In this document: piece after piece, positions 24,578 through 33,238 of the stretch
How the letters are laid out: each line of letters starts with the position of its first letter
Position numbering within the stretch: position 1 is the stretch's first letter
Source: Modestobacter sp. VKM Ac-2984
GTDB taxonomy: Bacteria > Actinomycetota > Actinomycetes > Mycobacteriales > Geodermatophilaceae
Length of the DNA stretch: 64,000 nt
Direction: 5' to 3'
Assembly: GCF_026967985.1 (NCBI RefSeq)
Contig: NZ_JAPVBJ010000007.1
Coordinates: forward strand, 62,001-126,000
Program-made: the position numbers and the translations under genes
The notes under the pieces: generated by a model
What the model was told of the DNA's origin: nothing
Database searches by the model: none
Seen by the model: the letters and a program-made list of their open reading frames with translations, nothing else

Positions 24578-25774
24578 ATGGCCACGGCGACATCCGTGCC
24601 GACCGAGGCCGGCCCGGCCGGCGAGCCCGACGCGACGCCGGCCCGCCGGCGTCGCTCCTGGCGCCAGCTGCCGATCGTCCACCAGCTCGGGCAGAGCGTC
24701 GGCCTGCAGCGCGGCATGCTGGTGGCCGGGCTGGTGCTGATGGGCGTCTTCCTGCTCACCGCGCTGTTCGCGCCGCTGCTCGCGCCCTACGAGTACGGGC
24801 AGCTGCGCGACGCCGAGGGCCTGTTCGGGGCCCAGCAGTCGCCGTCGGGCGACCACCTGCTCGGTACCACCGTGGGCGGGTACGACGTGCTGTCCCGGGT
24901 GATCTGGGGCTCCCGGACGGCGCTGTACGTGATCGTCGTCGCCGTCCTGCTGTCGATCGTCGCCGGTGTGCTGCTCGGGCTGGTCTCCGGCTACTTCGGC
25001 GGCTGGCTGGACCGGGTCCTCGTCGTCATCGCCGACGCGATCTACGCCTTCCCGGCGCTGCTGCTGGCGATCATCGTGGCGATCGTGATCAGCGGCGGGC
25101 AGTCCAGCCTGTGGGGCGGCATCCTGGCCGCGGCCATCTCGATCACCGTGGTGTTCATCCCGCAGTACTTCCGGGTGGTCCGGGCGGAGACGGTGCGGAT
25201 CAAGGCCGAGGCCTTCGTCGAGTCCGCCCGGGTCATCGGTGCGAGCAACCGCCGGATCATGCTCCGGCACGTGCTGCGCAACGCCACCCGCACACTGCCG
25301 CTGATCCTCACGCTGAACGCGTCCGAGGCGATCCTCACCCTCGCCGGCCTGGGCTTCCTCGGGTTCGGCATCGAGGCCACCGAAGCCGCCGAGTGGGGCT
25401 ACGACCTGCAGCAGTCGCTGTCCGACGTGACCAGCGGCATCTGGTGGACCTCGCTGTTCCCCGGTCTGGCGATCGTGCTGGTCGTGCTCGGCCTGACGCT
25501 GGTCGGCGAGAGCCTCAACGACCTGGCCGACCCCCGGCTGCGCACCCGCCGCCGGGTGGCCGACCAGGAGCCGGCGGAGGAGGGCGAGGTCGCCGCCGTC
25601 CCCGGCGGCGCGCTGACCAGGGGGCCGGCGGGCGTCGGTGGCCTGGGGGTCACCGTGGCCGGCGAACGACCCGGGACGCCGGCCTCGGCCGGTGCCACCG
25701 GTGCCGAGCCCGCCGACGGGCAGGTGGCCGGGCCGGACGTGACCGGCCAGGACGGAGGAGGGACCCGCTCATGA
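24578..25774 (+). CDS. Peptide ABC transporter permease (DppC type)
   Basis: A 398-aa permease: N-terminal OppC-N region (RGMLVAGLVLMGVFLLTALFAPLLAPYEYG), then five further helices with the EAA motif ESARVIGASNRRIMLRHVLRNA and the ending GLTLVGESLNDLADPRLR of DppC proteins. About 80 residues follow that are Gly/Ala-rich, hydrophilic and outside the family core. The stop overlaps the ATG of the fused ATPase gene (ATGA). Confidence 0.9.
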   Translation: MATATSVPTEAGPAGEPDATPARRRRSWRQLPIVHQLGQSVGLQRGMLVAGLVLMGVFLLTALFAPLLAPYEYGQLRDAEGLFGAQQSPSGDHLLGTTVGGYDVLSRVIWGSRTALYVIVVAVLLSIVAGVLLGLVSGYFGGWLDRVLVVIADAIYAFPALLLAIIVAIVISGGQSSLWGGILAAAISITVVFIPQYFRVVRAETVRIKAEAFVESARVIGASNRRIMLRHVLRNATRTLPLILTLNASEAILTLAGLGFLGFGIEATEAAEWGYDLQQSLSDVTSGIWWTSLFPGLAIVLVVLGLTLVGESLNDLADPRLRTRRRVADQEPAEEGEVAAVPGGALTRGPAGVGGLGVTVAGERPGTPASAGATGAEPADGQVAGPDVTGQDGGGTRS

Positions 25775-27456
25775 GCGTCGTCGACATCAAGGACCTGCAG
25801 ATCTCCTTCGCCACCGATGCCGGCACCGTCACCGCGGTGCAGGACGTCACCCTCGCCGTCCAGGCCGGTGAGGTGCTGGCCATCGTGGGGGAGAGCGGCA
25901 GCGGCAAGACCGTCACCGCGCGCAGCATCCTGGGGCTGCTGCCGGAGACCGCGCGGGTGCGCGGTGCGGTGGTGCTGAGCAGCAAGGACGGCACCGACGA
26001 GCACGACGTCGTCCCGCTGTCCGGTGCGAAGCTGCGCGAGGTCCGCGGGCAGGACGCCGCGATGGTGTTCCAGGAGCCCTCGACCTCCCTGAACCCGGTC
26101 TACCCGATCGGCTGGCAGATCGCCGAGGGGCTGCGGGCGCACGGGGAGTACAGCAAGAAGGAGGCCCGGGCCAAGGCGATCGACGTGCTGCGCCGGGTCG
26201 GCATCCCCGACCCCGAGGACCGCGTCGACCACTACCCGCACCAGTTCTCCGGCGGGCAGAAGCAGCGCATCGTCATCGCCCAGGCGCTGGTGCTCGACCC
26301 CGGCGTGATCATCGCCGACGAGCCGACGACGGCGCTGGACGTGACGGTGCAGGCCGAGATCCTGGAGCTGCTGCGCCGCTGCCGGGACGACTTCGGTGCC
26401 GCCATCGTGCTGATCACTCACAACATGGGCGTGGTCGCCGACCTGGCCGACCGGGTCGCCGTCATGTACCAGGGCCGGATCGTCGAGCAGGCCGACGTGC
26501 GCACGCTGTTCAGCGCACCGAAGGACCCCTACACCCGGCAGCTGTTGGCCGCCGTCCCGCGGCTCGGGCAGGGCGTCGAGCGGACCCGGGAGCGGGCCGC
26601 CGGGCGCGCGGCCGGCTGGGAGCGCGCCGCCCCCGTCGTCGAGGCGAGGGACCTGCGGATCGTCTACCCCGGCCGGATGCGCCGCCCGGACTTCGTCGCC
26701 GTGGACGGCGTCAGCTTCAGCATCCGGCCGGGTGAGGTGCTCGGTCTGGTCGGGGAGTCCGGCAGCGGGAAGACCACCATCGGGCGGGCGATCGCCGGGC
26801 TGACCAAGGTCAGCGACGGCTCGCTGGCGGTGCTGGGCACCGAGATGAACGGGATGAAGGAGCGCCCGTTCCGGCCGGTGCGCGAGCGGATCGGGTTCGT
26901 CTTCCAGGACCCGGCGTCCAGCTTCAACCCGCTGCTCACCATCGCCGACGCCGTGGCCGAGCCGCTCGTGGTGCACAAGCGGGCCAAGGACCCCCGCGCG
27001 GCCCGGCCGCGGGTCGACGAGCTGCTGGAGGCGGTGCAGCTGCCGAAGGCGTTCGGCGACCGGTACCCGCACGAGCTCTCCGGCGGGCAGCGGCAGCGGG
27101 CCAGCCTGGCCCGGGCGCTGGCCCTGCAGCCCGAGCTGCTCATCGCCGACGAGCCGACCTCGGCGCTGGACGTGTCGGTGCAGGCCCGGGTGCTGGAGCT
27201 CTTCGCCGAGCTGCAGCGGGAGCTGGGGTTCGCCGCGCTGTTCATCAGCCACGACCTGGCCGTCGTCGACCTGCTCGCCGACCGGATCGCGGTGCTCTAC
27301 CGCGGCCGGCTGGTGGAGGAGGGTACGGGGGCCGAGGTGCTGGGTGCGCCGAAGCACCCGTACACCCAGCGGCTCATCGCCTCCCTGCCGGTGCCCGACC
27401 CAGACGAGCAGGCCCGCCGCCGCACCCACTGGAACACCCTCCGCGCCGCCGAGTGA
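25771..27456 (+). CDS. Peptide ABC transporter, fused DppD-DppF ATPase
   Basis: A 561-aa protein with two complete ATPase domains, replacing separate DppD and DppF. Domain 1 (about 1-270) has Walker A GESGSGKT at 40-47, signature FSGGQKQR, Walker B IIADEPTTALD and HNMG at the switch. Domain 2 (about 290-555) has Walker A near 327-334, signature LSGGQRQR, LLIADEPTSALD and SHDL. Each ends with the oligopeptide-type C-terminal extension (PYTRQLL, PYTQRLI). All catalytic motifs are intact in both halves. The start overlaps dppC, and a perfect hairpin follows the stop. Confidence 0.93.
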   Translation: MSVVDIKDLQISFATDAGTVTAVQDVTLAVQAGEVLAIVGESGSGKTVTARSILGLLPETARVRGAVVLSSKDGTDEHDVVPLSGAKLREVRGQDAAMVFQEPSTSLNPVYPIGWQIAEGLRAHGEYSKKEARAKAIDVLRRVGIPDPEDRVDHYPHQFSGGQKQRIVIAQALVLDPGVIIADEPTTALDVTVQAEILELLRRCRDDFGAAIVLITHNMGVVADLADRVAVMYQGRIVEQADVRTLFSAPKDPYTRQLLAAVPRLGQGVERTRERAAGRAAGWERAAPVVEARDLRIVYPGRMRRPDFVAVDGVSFSIRPGEVLGLVGESGSGKTTIGRAIAGLTKVSDGSLAVLGTEMNGMKERPFRPVRERIGFVFQDPASSFNPLLTIADAVAEPLVVHKRAKDPRAARPRVDELLEAVQLPKAFGDRYPHELSGGQRQRASLARALALQPELLIADEPTSALDVSVQARVLELFAELQRELGFAALFISHDLAVVDLLADRIAVLYRGRLVEEGTGAEVLGAPKHPYTQRLIASLPVPDPDEQARRRTHWNTLRAAE

Positions 27457-27457
27457 G

Positions 27458-27493
27458 CTGGAGGGGCCGAAGTCGCGACTTCGGCCCCTCCAG
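27458..27493. terminator. Terminator of peptide ABC operon
   Basis: A perfect 36-bp palindrome whose half is CTGGAGGGGCCGAAGTCG, beginning one base after the stop codon. It has no unpaired loop sequence of its own and no T-run. Confidence 0.75.
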
Positions 27494-27607
27494 GGCTCGG
27501 GCCCCTGTCCGGCACGGAGCTCGCGCCGAGGCGACGGGTAGGTGACCACCGGGGGAACGGTCCCCTGTCGATGGCTGATCCCGGGGCCGGCTGGGCACAG
27601 GCCGGGT

Positions 27608-28684
27608 GTGACCCTGCTCGAGCTGCTGGCTGGACTCGTCCTGCTCACCGCCGGCGGGGAGCTGCTGGTGCGCGGGGGCTCGGCCCTGGGCCGCGCGGTC
27701 GGCATCTCACCTCTGGTCATCGGGCTCACCGTCGTCGCCTTCGCCACCGCAGCACCCGAGCTGGCTGTCTCGCTGGGTGCCGCGCTGACCGGTGCCGCAG
27801 GGATCGCGGTCGGCAACGTGGTCGGCAGCAACATCGCCAACGTGCTGCTGGTCGGCGGGCTCACCGCGGTCGCCGCGCCGCTGGCCGTCGACCGGAAGCT
27901 GCTGCGTGGAGACCTGCCGGCGCTCCTGGGCCTGTCCGTCCTGCTGTTCCTGCTCGCCATCGACGGCACCGTCGCCCTGTGGGAGGGGCTCCTGCTGGTG
28001 GTCCTGGCTGTCGCCTACCTCAGCTGGAAGGTGCTGGCCGGTCGGCGCGAGGAGGCCCCGGACGCGACCGAGGACGAACGGCCGCCGCTGCGGCCTCGCA
28101 CGGTGCTCGTGCCCCTCGGGATGCTGCTGGTCGGCATCGCCCTCCTGGTGGTCGGCGCGCGGATGCTGGTCTCCGCCGCGACCACGATCGCCGCCGCGTT
28201 GGGGCTCTCCGACCTGGTCATCGGACTGACCGTGGTCGCTGTCGGCACCTCGTTGCCCGAGTTGGCCACGACGGTGGTGGCTGCGCTGCGCGGTCAGCGG
28301 GAGATGGCGCTGGGCAACATCGTGGGCAGCAACGTGCTGAACATCGGGGTGGTGCTCGGGCTCACCGCGGTCGTCGCCCCGGGTGGCCTCCCGGTCGATG
28401 CCTCCGCACTGCGTCTGGACCTGCCGGTCATGATCGCCGTCACGCTCGCGTTCGTGCCGCTGCTGCTCACCGGTGCCAGGCTGGTCCGCTGGGAGGGCGG
28501 GTTGCTGCTCGCCTGGTACGCGATCTACCTCGCCGTCCTCGTGCTCCCGGCCATGGGATCGGCGGCCGCCCCGGCGTTCACCGCGGTGGCGCAGTGGGGG
28601 CTGCTGCCGCTCACCGCCATCGGGCTGGCGGTGCTCACCGTCCGGGAGGTCCGGACACGGCGACGGGCCGCCACCACCGGCTGA
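27608..28684 (+). CDS. Calcium/sodium:cation antiporter (CaCA family, YrbG-like)
   Basis: A 358-aa membrane exchanger of two inverted repeats of five helices. Each repeat carries its alpha motif: ITVVAFATAAPELAVSLGAAL-type sequence with GNVVGSNIANVL in the first half, and VVAVGTSLPELATTVVAAL with GNIVGSNVLNIG in the second. The central cytoplasmic loop (EEAPDATEDERPPLRPR) separates the halves. It probably exports Ca2+ in exchange for Na+ or H+. GTG 27608 was chosen because the longer frame adds a non-family, Trp/Pro-rich leader. It converges with the pirin genes 13 bases downstream. Confidence 0.85.
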   Translation: MTLLELLAGLVLLTAGGELLVRGGSALGRAVGISPLVIGLTVVAFATAAPELAVSLGAALTGAAGIAVGNVVGSNIANVLLVGGLTAVAAPLAVDRKLLRGDLPALLGLSVLLFLLAIDGTVALWEGLLLVVLAVAYLSWKVLAGRREEAPDATEDERPPLRPRTVLVPLGMLLVGIALLVVGARMLVSAATTIAAALGLSDLVIGLTVVAVGTSLPELATTVVAALRGQREMALGNIVGSNVLNIGVVLGLTAVVAPGGLPVDASALRLDLPVMIAVTLAFVPLLLTGARLVRWEGGLLLAWYAIYLAVLVLPAMGSAAAPAFTAVAQWGLLPLTAIGLAVLTVREVRTRRRAATTG

Positions 28685-28697
28685 CCCGCGGGGTCGG

Positions 28698-29663
28698 TCA
28701 GCGGGTGCGGCCGCGGGGCTTGAGGGGGAGCGGGGGCAGGGCGGGGGCGCCGAGCCGCTGGCCGTCGAAGCCGGGGACGTCGGCGAACCGGTCGCCCTCG
28801 GCCCACTGCTCGGCGTACTCGGCGATCTCCTCACCCGAGCGGCCGACGAAGTTCCACCACATGACGATCCGCTCCTCGAACGGCTCGCCGCCCAGCAGCA
28901 GCAGCTGGGCGGCGTCGTCCGTGCGCAGCCGCACGGTGCGCCGGCCCGAGCCCAGGTAGAGCATCGCGCCGGGGGTGAGCGGCACGCCCTCCACGTCGGC
29001 GGTGCCCGACGCGGTGAGCAGCGCGTACTCGAAGTCCGGCTCCAGCGGCAGTTCGACGTCGGCGCCGGCGGAGAGCGCCAGGTCCACCCCGACCAGCGGG
29101 GTGTGCGCCGTCCCCGGTGAGGTGGCGCCGGCCATCGCGCCCATCAGCACGGTTGCCTGCACCCCGTCGGAGTCGAAGCCGGGCAGTGCCGTGTGGTGCT
29201 CGAACGCCGGGGCGACGTCCCGGACGCCGTCGGGCAGCGCCACCCACAGCTGCGCGCCGTGCAGGTACCGCGGGTGTACCGCCGGCGACTGCTCGGCGTG
29301 CGCGATCGCGTGTCCGGCGGTCATCAGCGCCAGCTCCCGCGGCCGGATCAGCACGTCGCTGCCGAGCGAGTCGCGGTGGTGCACCTCGCCGTCCAGCAGC
29401 CAGGAGACCGTCTGCAGCCCGGTGTGCGGGTGCGGCAGCACCTGCATCCCCGCGGAGCCGAACACGTCGTCGGGGCCGTAGTGGTCGACGAAGGCCCAGG
29501 CGCCGACCAGCCGCCGGCCGAGCGTGGGCAGCAGCCGGCGGACGTGGGTGGCCTCGCCGAGCAGGACCTCCTTGCCCGGCAGCAGGTCCAGCGCCGGCCC
29601 GGCCGACGCCTGGGCGCGCCCGCCCAGCTCGTGCGGCGCGGGCCGCGGCTCGAGGTTGCTCAT
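28698..29663 (-). CDS. Pirin family protein (second of a tandem pair)
   Basis: A 321-aa bicupin. The metal-binding N-terminal cupin has HPHTGLQTVSWLLDGEVHHRDSLG and ISAVHPRYLHGAQLWV-like features (AEQSP...LHGAQLWVALP), as in pirins with quercetin 2,3-dioxygenase activity. The C-terminal cupin ends with GEPFEERIVMWWNFVGRSGEEI, a pirin hallmark. Function in bacteria is uncertain: a redox regulator or quercetinase. It follows its paralogue by 10 bases, so both come from the promoter at 30711. Confidence 0.85.
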   Translation of the reverse strand: MSNLEPRPAPHELGGRAQASAGPALDLLPGKEVLLGEATHVRRLLPTLGRRLVGAWAFVDHYGPDDVFGSAGMQVLPHPHTGLQTVSWLLDGEVHHRDSLGSDVLIRPRELALMTAGHAIAHAEQSPAVHPRYLHGAQLWVALPDGVRDVAPAFEHHTALPGFDSDGVQATVLMGAMAGATSPGTAHTPLVGVDLALSAGADVELPLEPDFEYALLTASGTADVEGVPLTPGAMLYLGSGRRTVRLRTDDAAQLLLLGGEPFEERIVMWWNFVGRSGEEIAEYAEQWAEGDRFADVPGFDGQRLGAPALPPLPLKPRGRTR

Positions 29664-29673
29664 GGCCGCCTTC

Positions 29674-30672
29674 CTACTCGCTCAGACCGTGCACGTCACC
29701 GTGCGCGACCCGGGCGGCCGGGATGGTGCCGAGCCGGCCGGCGGAGGCGTCGGTCATCGCGTCCAGCACCTCCTGCCGGGTGTTCATCACGAACGGCCCG
29801 TACATCGCGATCGGCTCCCGGATCGGCAGCCCGCCGAGGACGACGACGTCGAGGTCCGGCGTGCGGGCCTCGGCGTGCCGGTCGCCGGGCCGGGTGCCGT
29901 GCACGGTCACCGTGTCGCCGGGGCCGAGGACAGCGAGCTGCCCGGTGTGCACCGGGGCGCCGTCGACGCCCACCGAGCCGGAGCCGGAGAGCACGTAGAC
30001 GAGCGCGTTGAAGTCCGGCCGCCAGGGCAGGTCCAGCGAGGCACCGGGGGAGACGGTCGCGTGCACCATCGCCATCGGCGTGTAGGTGCTGCCCGGGCCG
30101 CGGTGCCCGCCGACGTCGCCGGCGATCACCCGCAGCAGCGCGCCGCCGTCCGGGCTGGTCAGCAGCACCGACTGGCGGGCCCGCAGGTCCTGGTAGCGCG
30201 GCTCCACCCACTTCTGCGCCGCGGGCAGGTTCACCCACAGCTGCAGGCCGTGGAACAGCCCGCCGCTGAGCACCAGCGCCTCCGGTGGCCGCTCGATGTG
30301 CAGGACGCCGCCGCCGGCGGTCATCCACTGGGTGTCGCCGTCGCTGATCGTGCCGCCGCCACCGTGGCTGTCGGCGTGCTCGAAGGTGCCGTCGAGGAGG
30401 TAGGTGACGGTCTCGAAGCCGCGGTGCGGGTGCCACGAGGTGCCCTTGGGCTCCCCGGGCGCGTACTCGACCTCGCCCATCTGGTCCATGTGCAGGAACG
30501 GGTCCAGGGCGCGCAGGTCGACCCCGGCGAACGCGCGCCGGACCGGGAAGCCCTCGCCCTCGAAGCCGGACGGCGCAGTGGTCACCGAGCGCACCCGGCG
30601 GCGCACCGTGCGGGGTGCGGGCAGGGGGACCCGGGCGAGGGTGGTGGTGTCCTCGACGGTCACGGCGGGCAT
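29674..30672 (-). CDS. Pirin family protein (first of a tandem pair)
   Basis: A 332-aa bicupin homologous to its downstream neighbour but clearly divergent. Metal ligands are recognisable in HPHRGFETVTYLLDGTFEHADS and the later HIERPPEALVLSGGLFHGLQLWVNLP. The C-terminal domain ends GGLPIREPIAMYGPFVMNTRQEVLDAM. GAGG lies five bases before ATG 30672. A near-consensus promoter and a symmetric operator precede the gene, so the pair is probably inducible. Confidence 0.85.
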   Translation of the reverse strand: MPAVTVEDTTTLARVPLPAPRTVRRRVRSVTTAPSGFEGEGFPVRRAFAGVDLRALDPFLHMDQMGEVEYAPGEPKGTSWHPHRGFETVTYLLDGTFEHADSHGGGGTISDGDTQWMTAGGGVLHIERPPEALVLSGGLFHGLQLWVNLPAAQKWVEPRYQDLRARQSVLLTSPDGGALLRVIAGDVGGHRGPGSTYTPMAMVHATVSPGASLDLPWRPDFNALVYVLSGSGSVGVDGAPVHTGQLAVLGPGDTVTVHGTRPGDRHAEARTPDLDVVVLGGLPIREPIAMYGPFVMNTRQEVLDAMTDASAGRLGTIPAARVAHGDVHGLSE

Positions 30673-30687
30673 GGCGGCCTCACTTCT

Positions 30688-30701
30688 GTTGAGGGCTCAA
30701 C
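30688..30701. promoter_or_regulatory. Operator-like inverted repeat at pirin promoter
   Basis: GTTGAG-GG-CTCAAC, perfect 6+2+6, sits about 10 bases downstream of the -10 box and spans the expected transcription start and early leader. The TTGA...TCAA symmetry suits a MarR- or PadR-type repressor. Confidence 0.5.
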
Positions 30702-30710
30702 TACGTGGCC

Positions 30711-30739
30711 ACTGTAAGCCGCCGCGACCGGCCTGTCTT
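30711..30739 (-). promoter_or_regulatory. Promoter of the pirin pair
   Basis: Reading the minus strand: -35 AAGACA (30739-30734), a 17-bp spacer, -10 TACAGT (30716-30711). This is the best-matching sigma-A-type promoter in the window. Confidence 0.6.
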
Positions 30740-30744
30740 CCCCG

Positions 30745-31701
30745 TCAGGGTGACCGGCCGGTGCGCCGGCGCCGGTCGGCCGCGTCGGCCAGCAGCAGGA
30801 AGGCCTGCGCCTCGGGGGAGTGGCCGGGCCGGTCGAAGTGCGGGGCAGCGCTCGCGCCGGTGACCCGGCCGAGCTCGTCGACCCGGTCGCAGACGGCGGC
30901 GAGCAGCGACTCCCCGAGGTCCCCGTACCGGGCGGGCAGCCAGCCCTCGGCCGCGCCGGTCAGCGCCGCGAACGCGAACATCGACGCGACGTTGGTGTCC
31001 GCCGGGGTGGCCGGGTCGTCGAGCACGTCGCCGAACAGGCCGTCCGGACGGCGCAGCGGCAGGACGGCGTCCAGCAGCGCGCGCACCTCACCGGCGACCG
31101 TGGTGCCGGCGGCCCCCGGCAGCCAGCGCACCGCCCGGGCTGCGCCGGCGGCGACCCAGCCGTTCCCGGTGCCCCAGGCGCGCGGGTCGGCGAACGCCCC
31201 GGCGTCCTCGTCCCAGCGGGCCGCCCACAGACCGGAGACCGGATCGCGCAGCCGGGCGCGGTGGCCGGCCAGTTGGGCGACCGCGGCCGCGCCGTCGCCG
31301 CGGCAGGCGAGGAACGGCACCACCATGTGGACGGTGTCGGCCCACACCTGGCGGCTGCCGACCAGGTGGAACAGCGTCCCGTCTGCCGCCCGCGGTGCAC
31401 CGGCACGCAGCCAGCCGTGCTGGCGGGCGGCGGCCGCGGCCAGCGCCGGGTCGCCGAGCCGGTGGGCCAGGGAGTCCACGAACTCACCGAGCGCCGCGCC
31501 GTTCACCGCGCAGGCCGGGTCCAGCTCGGCCAGCCGGCCGTCGGGCAGCTGGCGGGCCACCGCGTCGTCGACCAGCGCACGCAGCGCGACCGCCGCGCCC
31601 GAGTCGTCGAGCACGGCGGCCGTCAGCCCCTGGTCCCAGGAGTGCCGCTGGACCACGAGCAGGCAGCACAGCACCCGCTCGCGGACCTCGTCGGTCAGCA
31701 C
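30745..31701 (-). CDS. GH105/GH88-like unsaturated uronyl hydrolase
   Basis: A 318-aa alpha/alpha-toroid protein. Segments typical of the YteR/YesR group are SWDQGLTAAVL at the N-terminus, VWADTVHMVVPFLA in the middle (DT-M-VPFL, carrying a catalytic Asp) and AWGTGNGWVAAGAARAV. GH105 and GH88 enzymes hydrate the double bond of unsaturated glucuronyl or galacturonyl residues, releasing them from oligosaccharides. It lies 13 bases after the beta-glucosidase gene and belongs to the sugar operon, so it may process an acidic glycan fragment or another glycoside. It is shorter than typical members (about 350-380), so the assignment is moderate. Confidence 0.6.
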   Translation of the reverse strand: MLTDEVRERVLCCLLVVQRHSWDQGLTAAVLDDSGAAVALRALVDDAVARQLPDGRLAELDPACAVNGAALGEFVDSLAHRLGDPALAAAAARQHGWLRAGAPRAADGTLFHLVGSRQVWADTVHMVVPFLACRGDGAAAVAQLAGHRARLRDPVSGLWAARWDEDAGAFADPRAWGTGNGWVAAGAARAVRWLPGAAGTTVAGEVRALLDAVLPLRRPDGLFGDVLDDPATPADTNVASMFAFAALTGAAEGWLPARYGDLGESLLAAVCDRVDELGRVTGASAAPHFDRPGHSPEAQAFLLLADAADRRRRTGRSP

Positions 31702-31714
31702 CGTCAGGTGCCGG

Positions 31715-33112
31715 TCACACGCCGTCCTTGGCGCTGCGGATGACGTCGGCGTAGGTGAGGGCGCTGTCCTTCGGCGTCCGCACCTGGGTGTCGTAGTCGA
31801 CGTGCACCAGCCCGAAGCGCTGCGCGTACCCGCGGGCCCACTCGTAGTTGTCCAGCAGCGACCAGGCGAAGTAGCCGCGGACGTCGGCGCCGGCGTCGAT
31901 CGCCTCGGTCATCGCCGCCAGGTGCCGCAGCAGGTAGTCCACCCGCTCGGGGTCGTGCACCTGACCGTCCGCGGAGACCTCGTCCGGCCAGGCCGAGCCG
32001 TTCTCGGTGATGAACATCGGCGTGCCCGGCGCGATCCCGGAGATCCGGGTGAGCAGCGCGGTGAACGCGTCCGGGGAGATGCCCCAGCCCATCGTGGTGG
32101 TCGGGCCCTCGGGCGCGAGGTCCTCGACCCGCTCGGCGCCGATGAAGGTCGGGTGCTTGCCGCTGGGCTCGCTGAGCCCGCGGACCGTGGACTCGAAGTA
32201 GTAGTTCACGCCCAGCCAGTCCACCGGCGTGGAGATGACCTCCAGGTCGCCGTCCTCGATCGGCAGCGGGGCGCCGGCGGCCGCCAGGTCGGCGACGACG
32301 TCGGCCGGGTACTCGCCGGTGGCGATGGGCACCAGGAACATCCGGTTCTGCTGCCCGTCGAGCCGGCGGGCAGCGTCGACGTCGGCGGGGGAGTCGGTCG
32401 CCGGCGACATCGGCGTGAAGTTCAGCGTGATGCCCAGGTGGTCGGCGCCCTTGTCGCGCATCACCTGGGTGGCCAGGCCGTGCCCGAGCAGCAGGTGGTG
32501 CACCGCGCGGGAGGCCTCGACCGGGTCCTGGTGGCCAGGGGCGTGCTGGCCGGCCATGTGGCCCAGCAGCGAGCTGCACATCGGCTCGTTCAGCGTCGAC
32601 CAGTGCGGCACCCGGTCGCCCAGGGCGTCGTACACGATGCCGGCGTAGTCGGCGAAGCGCAGGGCGGTGTCCCGGTTCGTCCAGCCGCCCCGGTCCTGCA
32701 GCCCCTGCGGCAGGTCCCAGTGGTACAGCGTGAGCCACGGGGCGATGCCGGCCCCGAGCAACTCGTCGACCAGCCGGCGGTAGAAGTCCAGGCCGCGCTG
32801 CTCGATCGCACCGGCCCCGGTGGGGAGCACCCGGGACCAGGAGACGGAGAACCGGTAGGCGTCCAGGCCCAGGTCCTTCATCAGCGCGACGTCGGCCGGG
32901 TAGCGGACGTAGTGCTCGACGGCGACGTCGCCGGTGTCGCCCTGGAACGTCTTGCCGGGGGTGTGGCTGAAGGTGTCCCAGATCGACGGCCCGCGGCCGT
33001 CGACGTCCACCGCACCCTCGATCTGGTAGGCGGCGGTGGCGGCGCCGAAGACGAAGCCGGGCGGGAAGGTCAGCCCGGCAGCGGTCTGCGGGCGCACGTC
33101 GGTGGAGGTCAT
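31715..33112 (-). CDS. Beta-glucosidase, glycoside hydrolase family 1
   Basis: A 465-aa intracellular TIM-barrel hydrolase that removes terminal beta-linked glucose or a related sugar. The acid/base is E176 in TLNEPM and the nucleophile is E370 in ITENG. The N-terminal FPPGFVFGAATAAYQIEGA signature is present, and the length is typical for GH1. There is no signal peptide, so it acts on sugars already imported, presumably by the ABC transporter encoded upstream. A hairpin repeat (R1 copy 3) lies between it and the ATPase gene and may set the level of expression. Confidence 0.92.
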   Translation of the reverse strand: MTSTDVRPQTAAGLTFPPGFVFGAATAAYQIEGAVDVDGRGPSIWDTFSHTPGKTFQGDTGDVAVEHYVRYPADVALMKDLGLDAYRFSVSWSRVLPTGAGAIEQRGLDFYRRLVDELLGAGIAPWLTLYHWDLPQGLQDRGGWTNRDTALRFADYAGIVYDALGDRVPHWSTLNEPMCSSLLGHMAGQHAPGHQDPVEASRAVHHLLLGHGLATQVMRDKGADHLGITLNFTPMSPATDSPADVDAARRLDGQQNRMFLVPIATGEYPADVVADLAAAGAPLPIEDGDLEVISTPVDWLGVNYYFESTVRGLSEPSGKHPTFIGAERVEDLAPEGPTTTMGWGISPDAFTALLTRISGIAPGTPMFITENGSAWPDEVSADGQVHDPERVDYLLRHLAAMTEAIDAGADVRGYFAWSLLDNYEWARGYAQRFGLVHVDYDTQVRTPKDSALTYADVIRSAKDGV

Positions 33113-33179
33113 GACAGGTGTGCTCCTTGCGAGGACGTGGGGGACCGCACGGCGAGGTCAGGCCGTGCGGGAGACGTCG

Positions 33180-33238
33180 TGGTGGCCCCCTGCAGGGGCC
33201 CGCCGCGAGCGTGCGAAGGGTGGGGGCAGGGGGCTTCT
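33180..33238 (-). repeat. Hairpin repeat R1, copy 3
   Basis: On the minus strand it begins right after the stop of the ABC ATPase. The outer stem GCCCCCTGC/GCAGGGGGC (33226-33234 with 33185-33193) is perfect and covaries with the other two copies. The interior CTTCGCACGCTCGCGG is less conserved. Confidence 0.75.
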
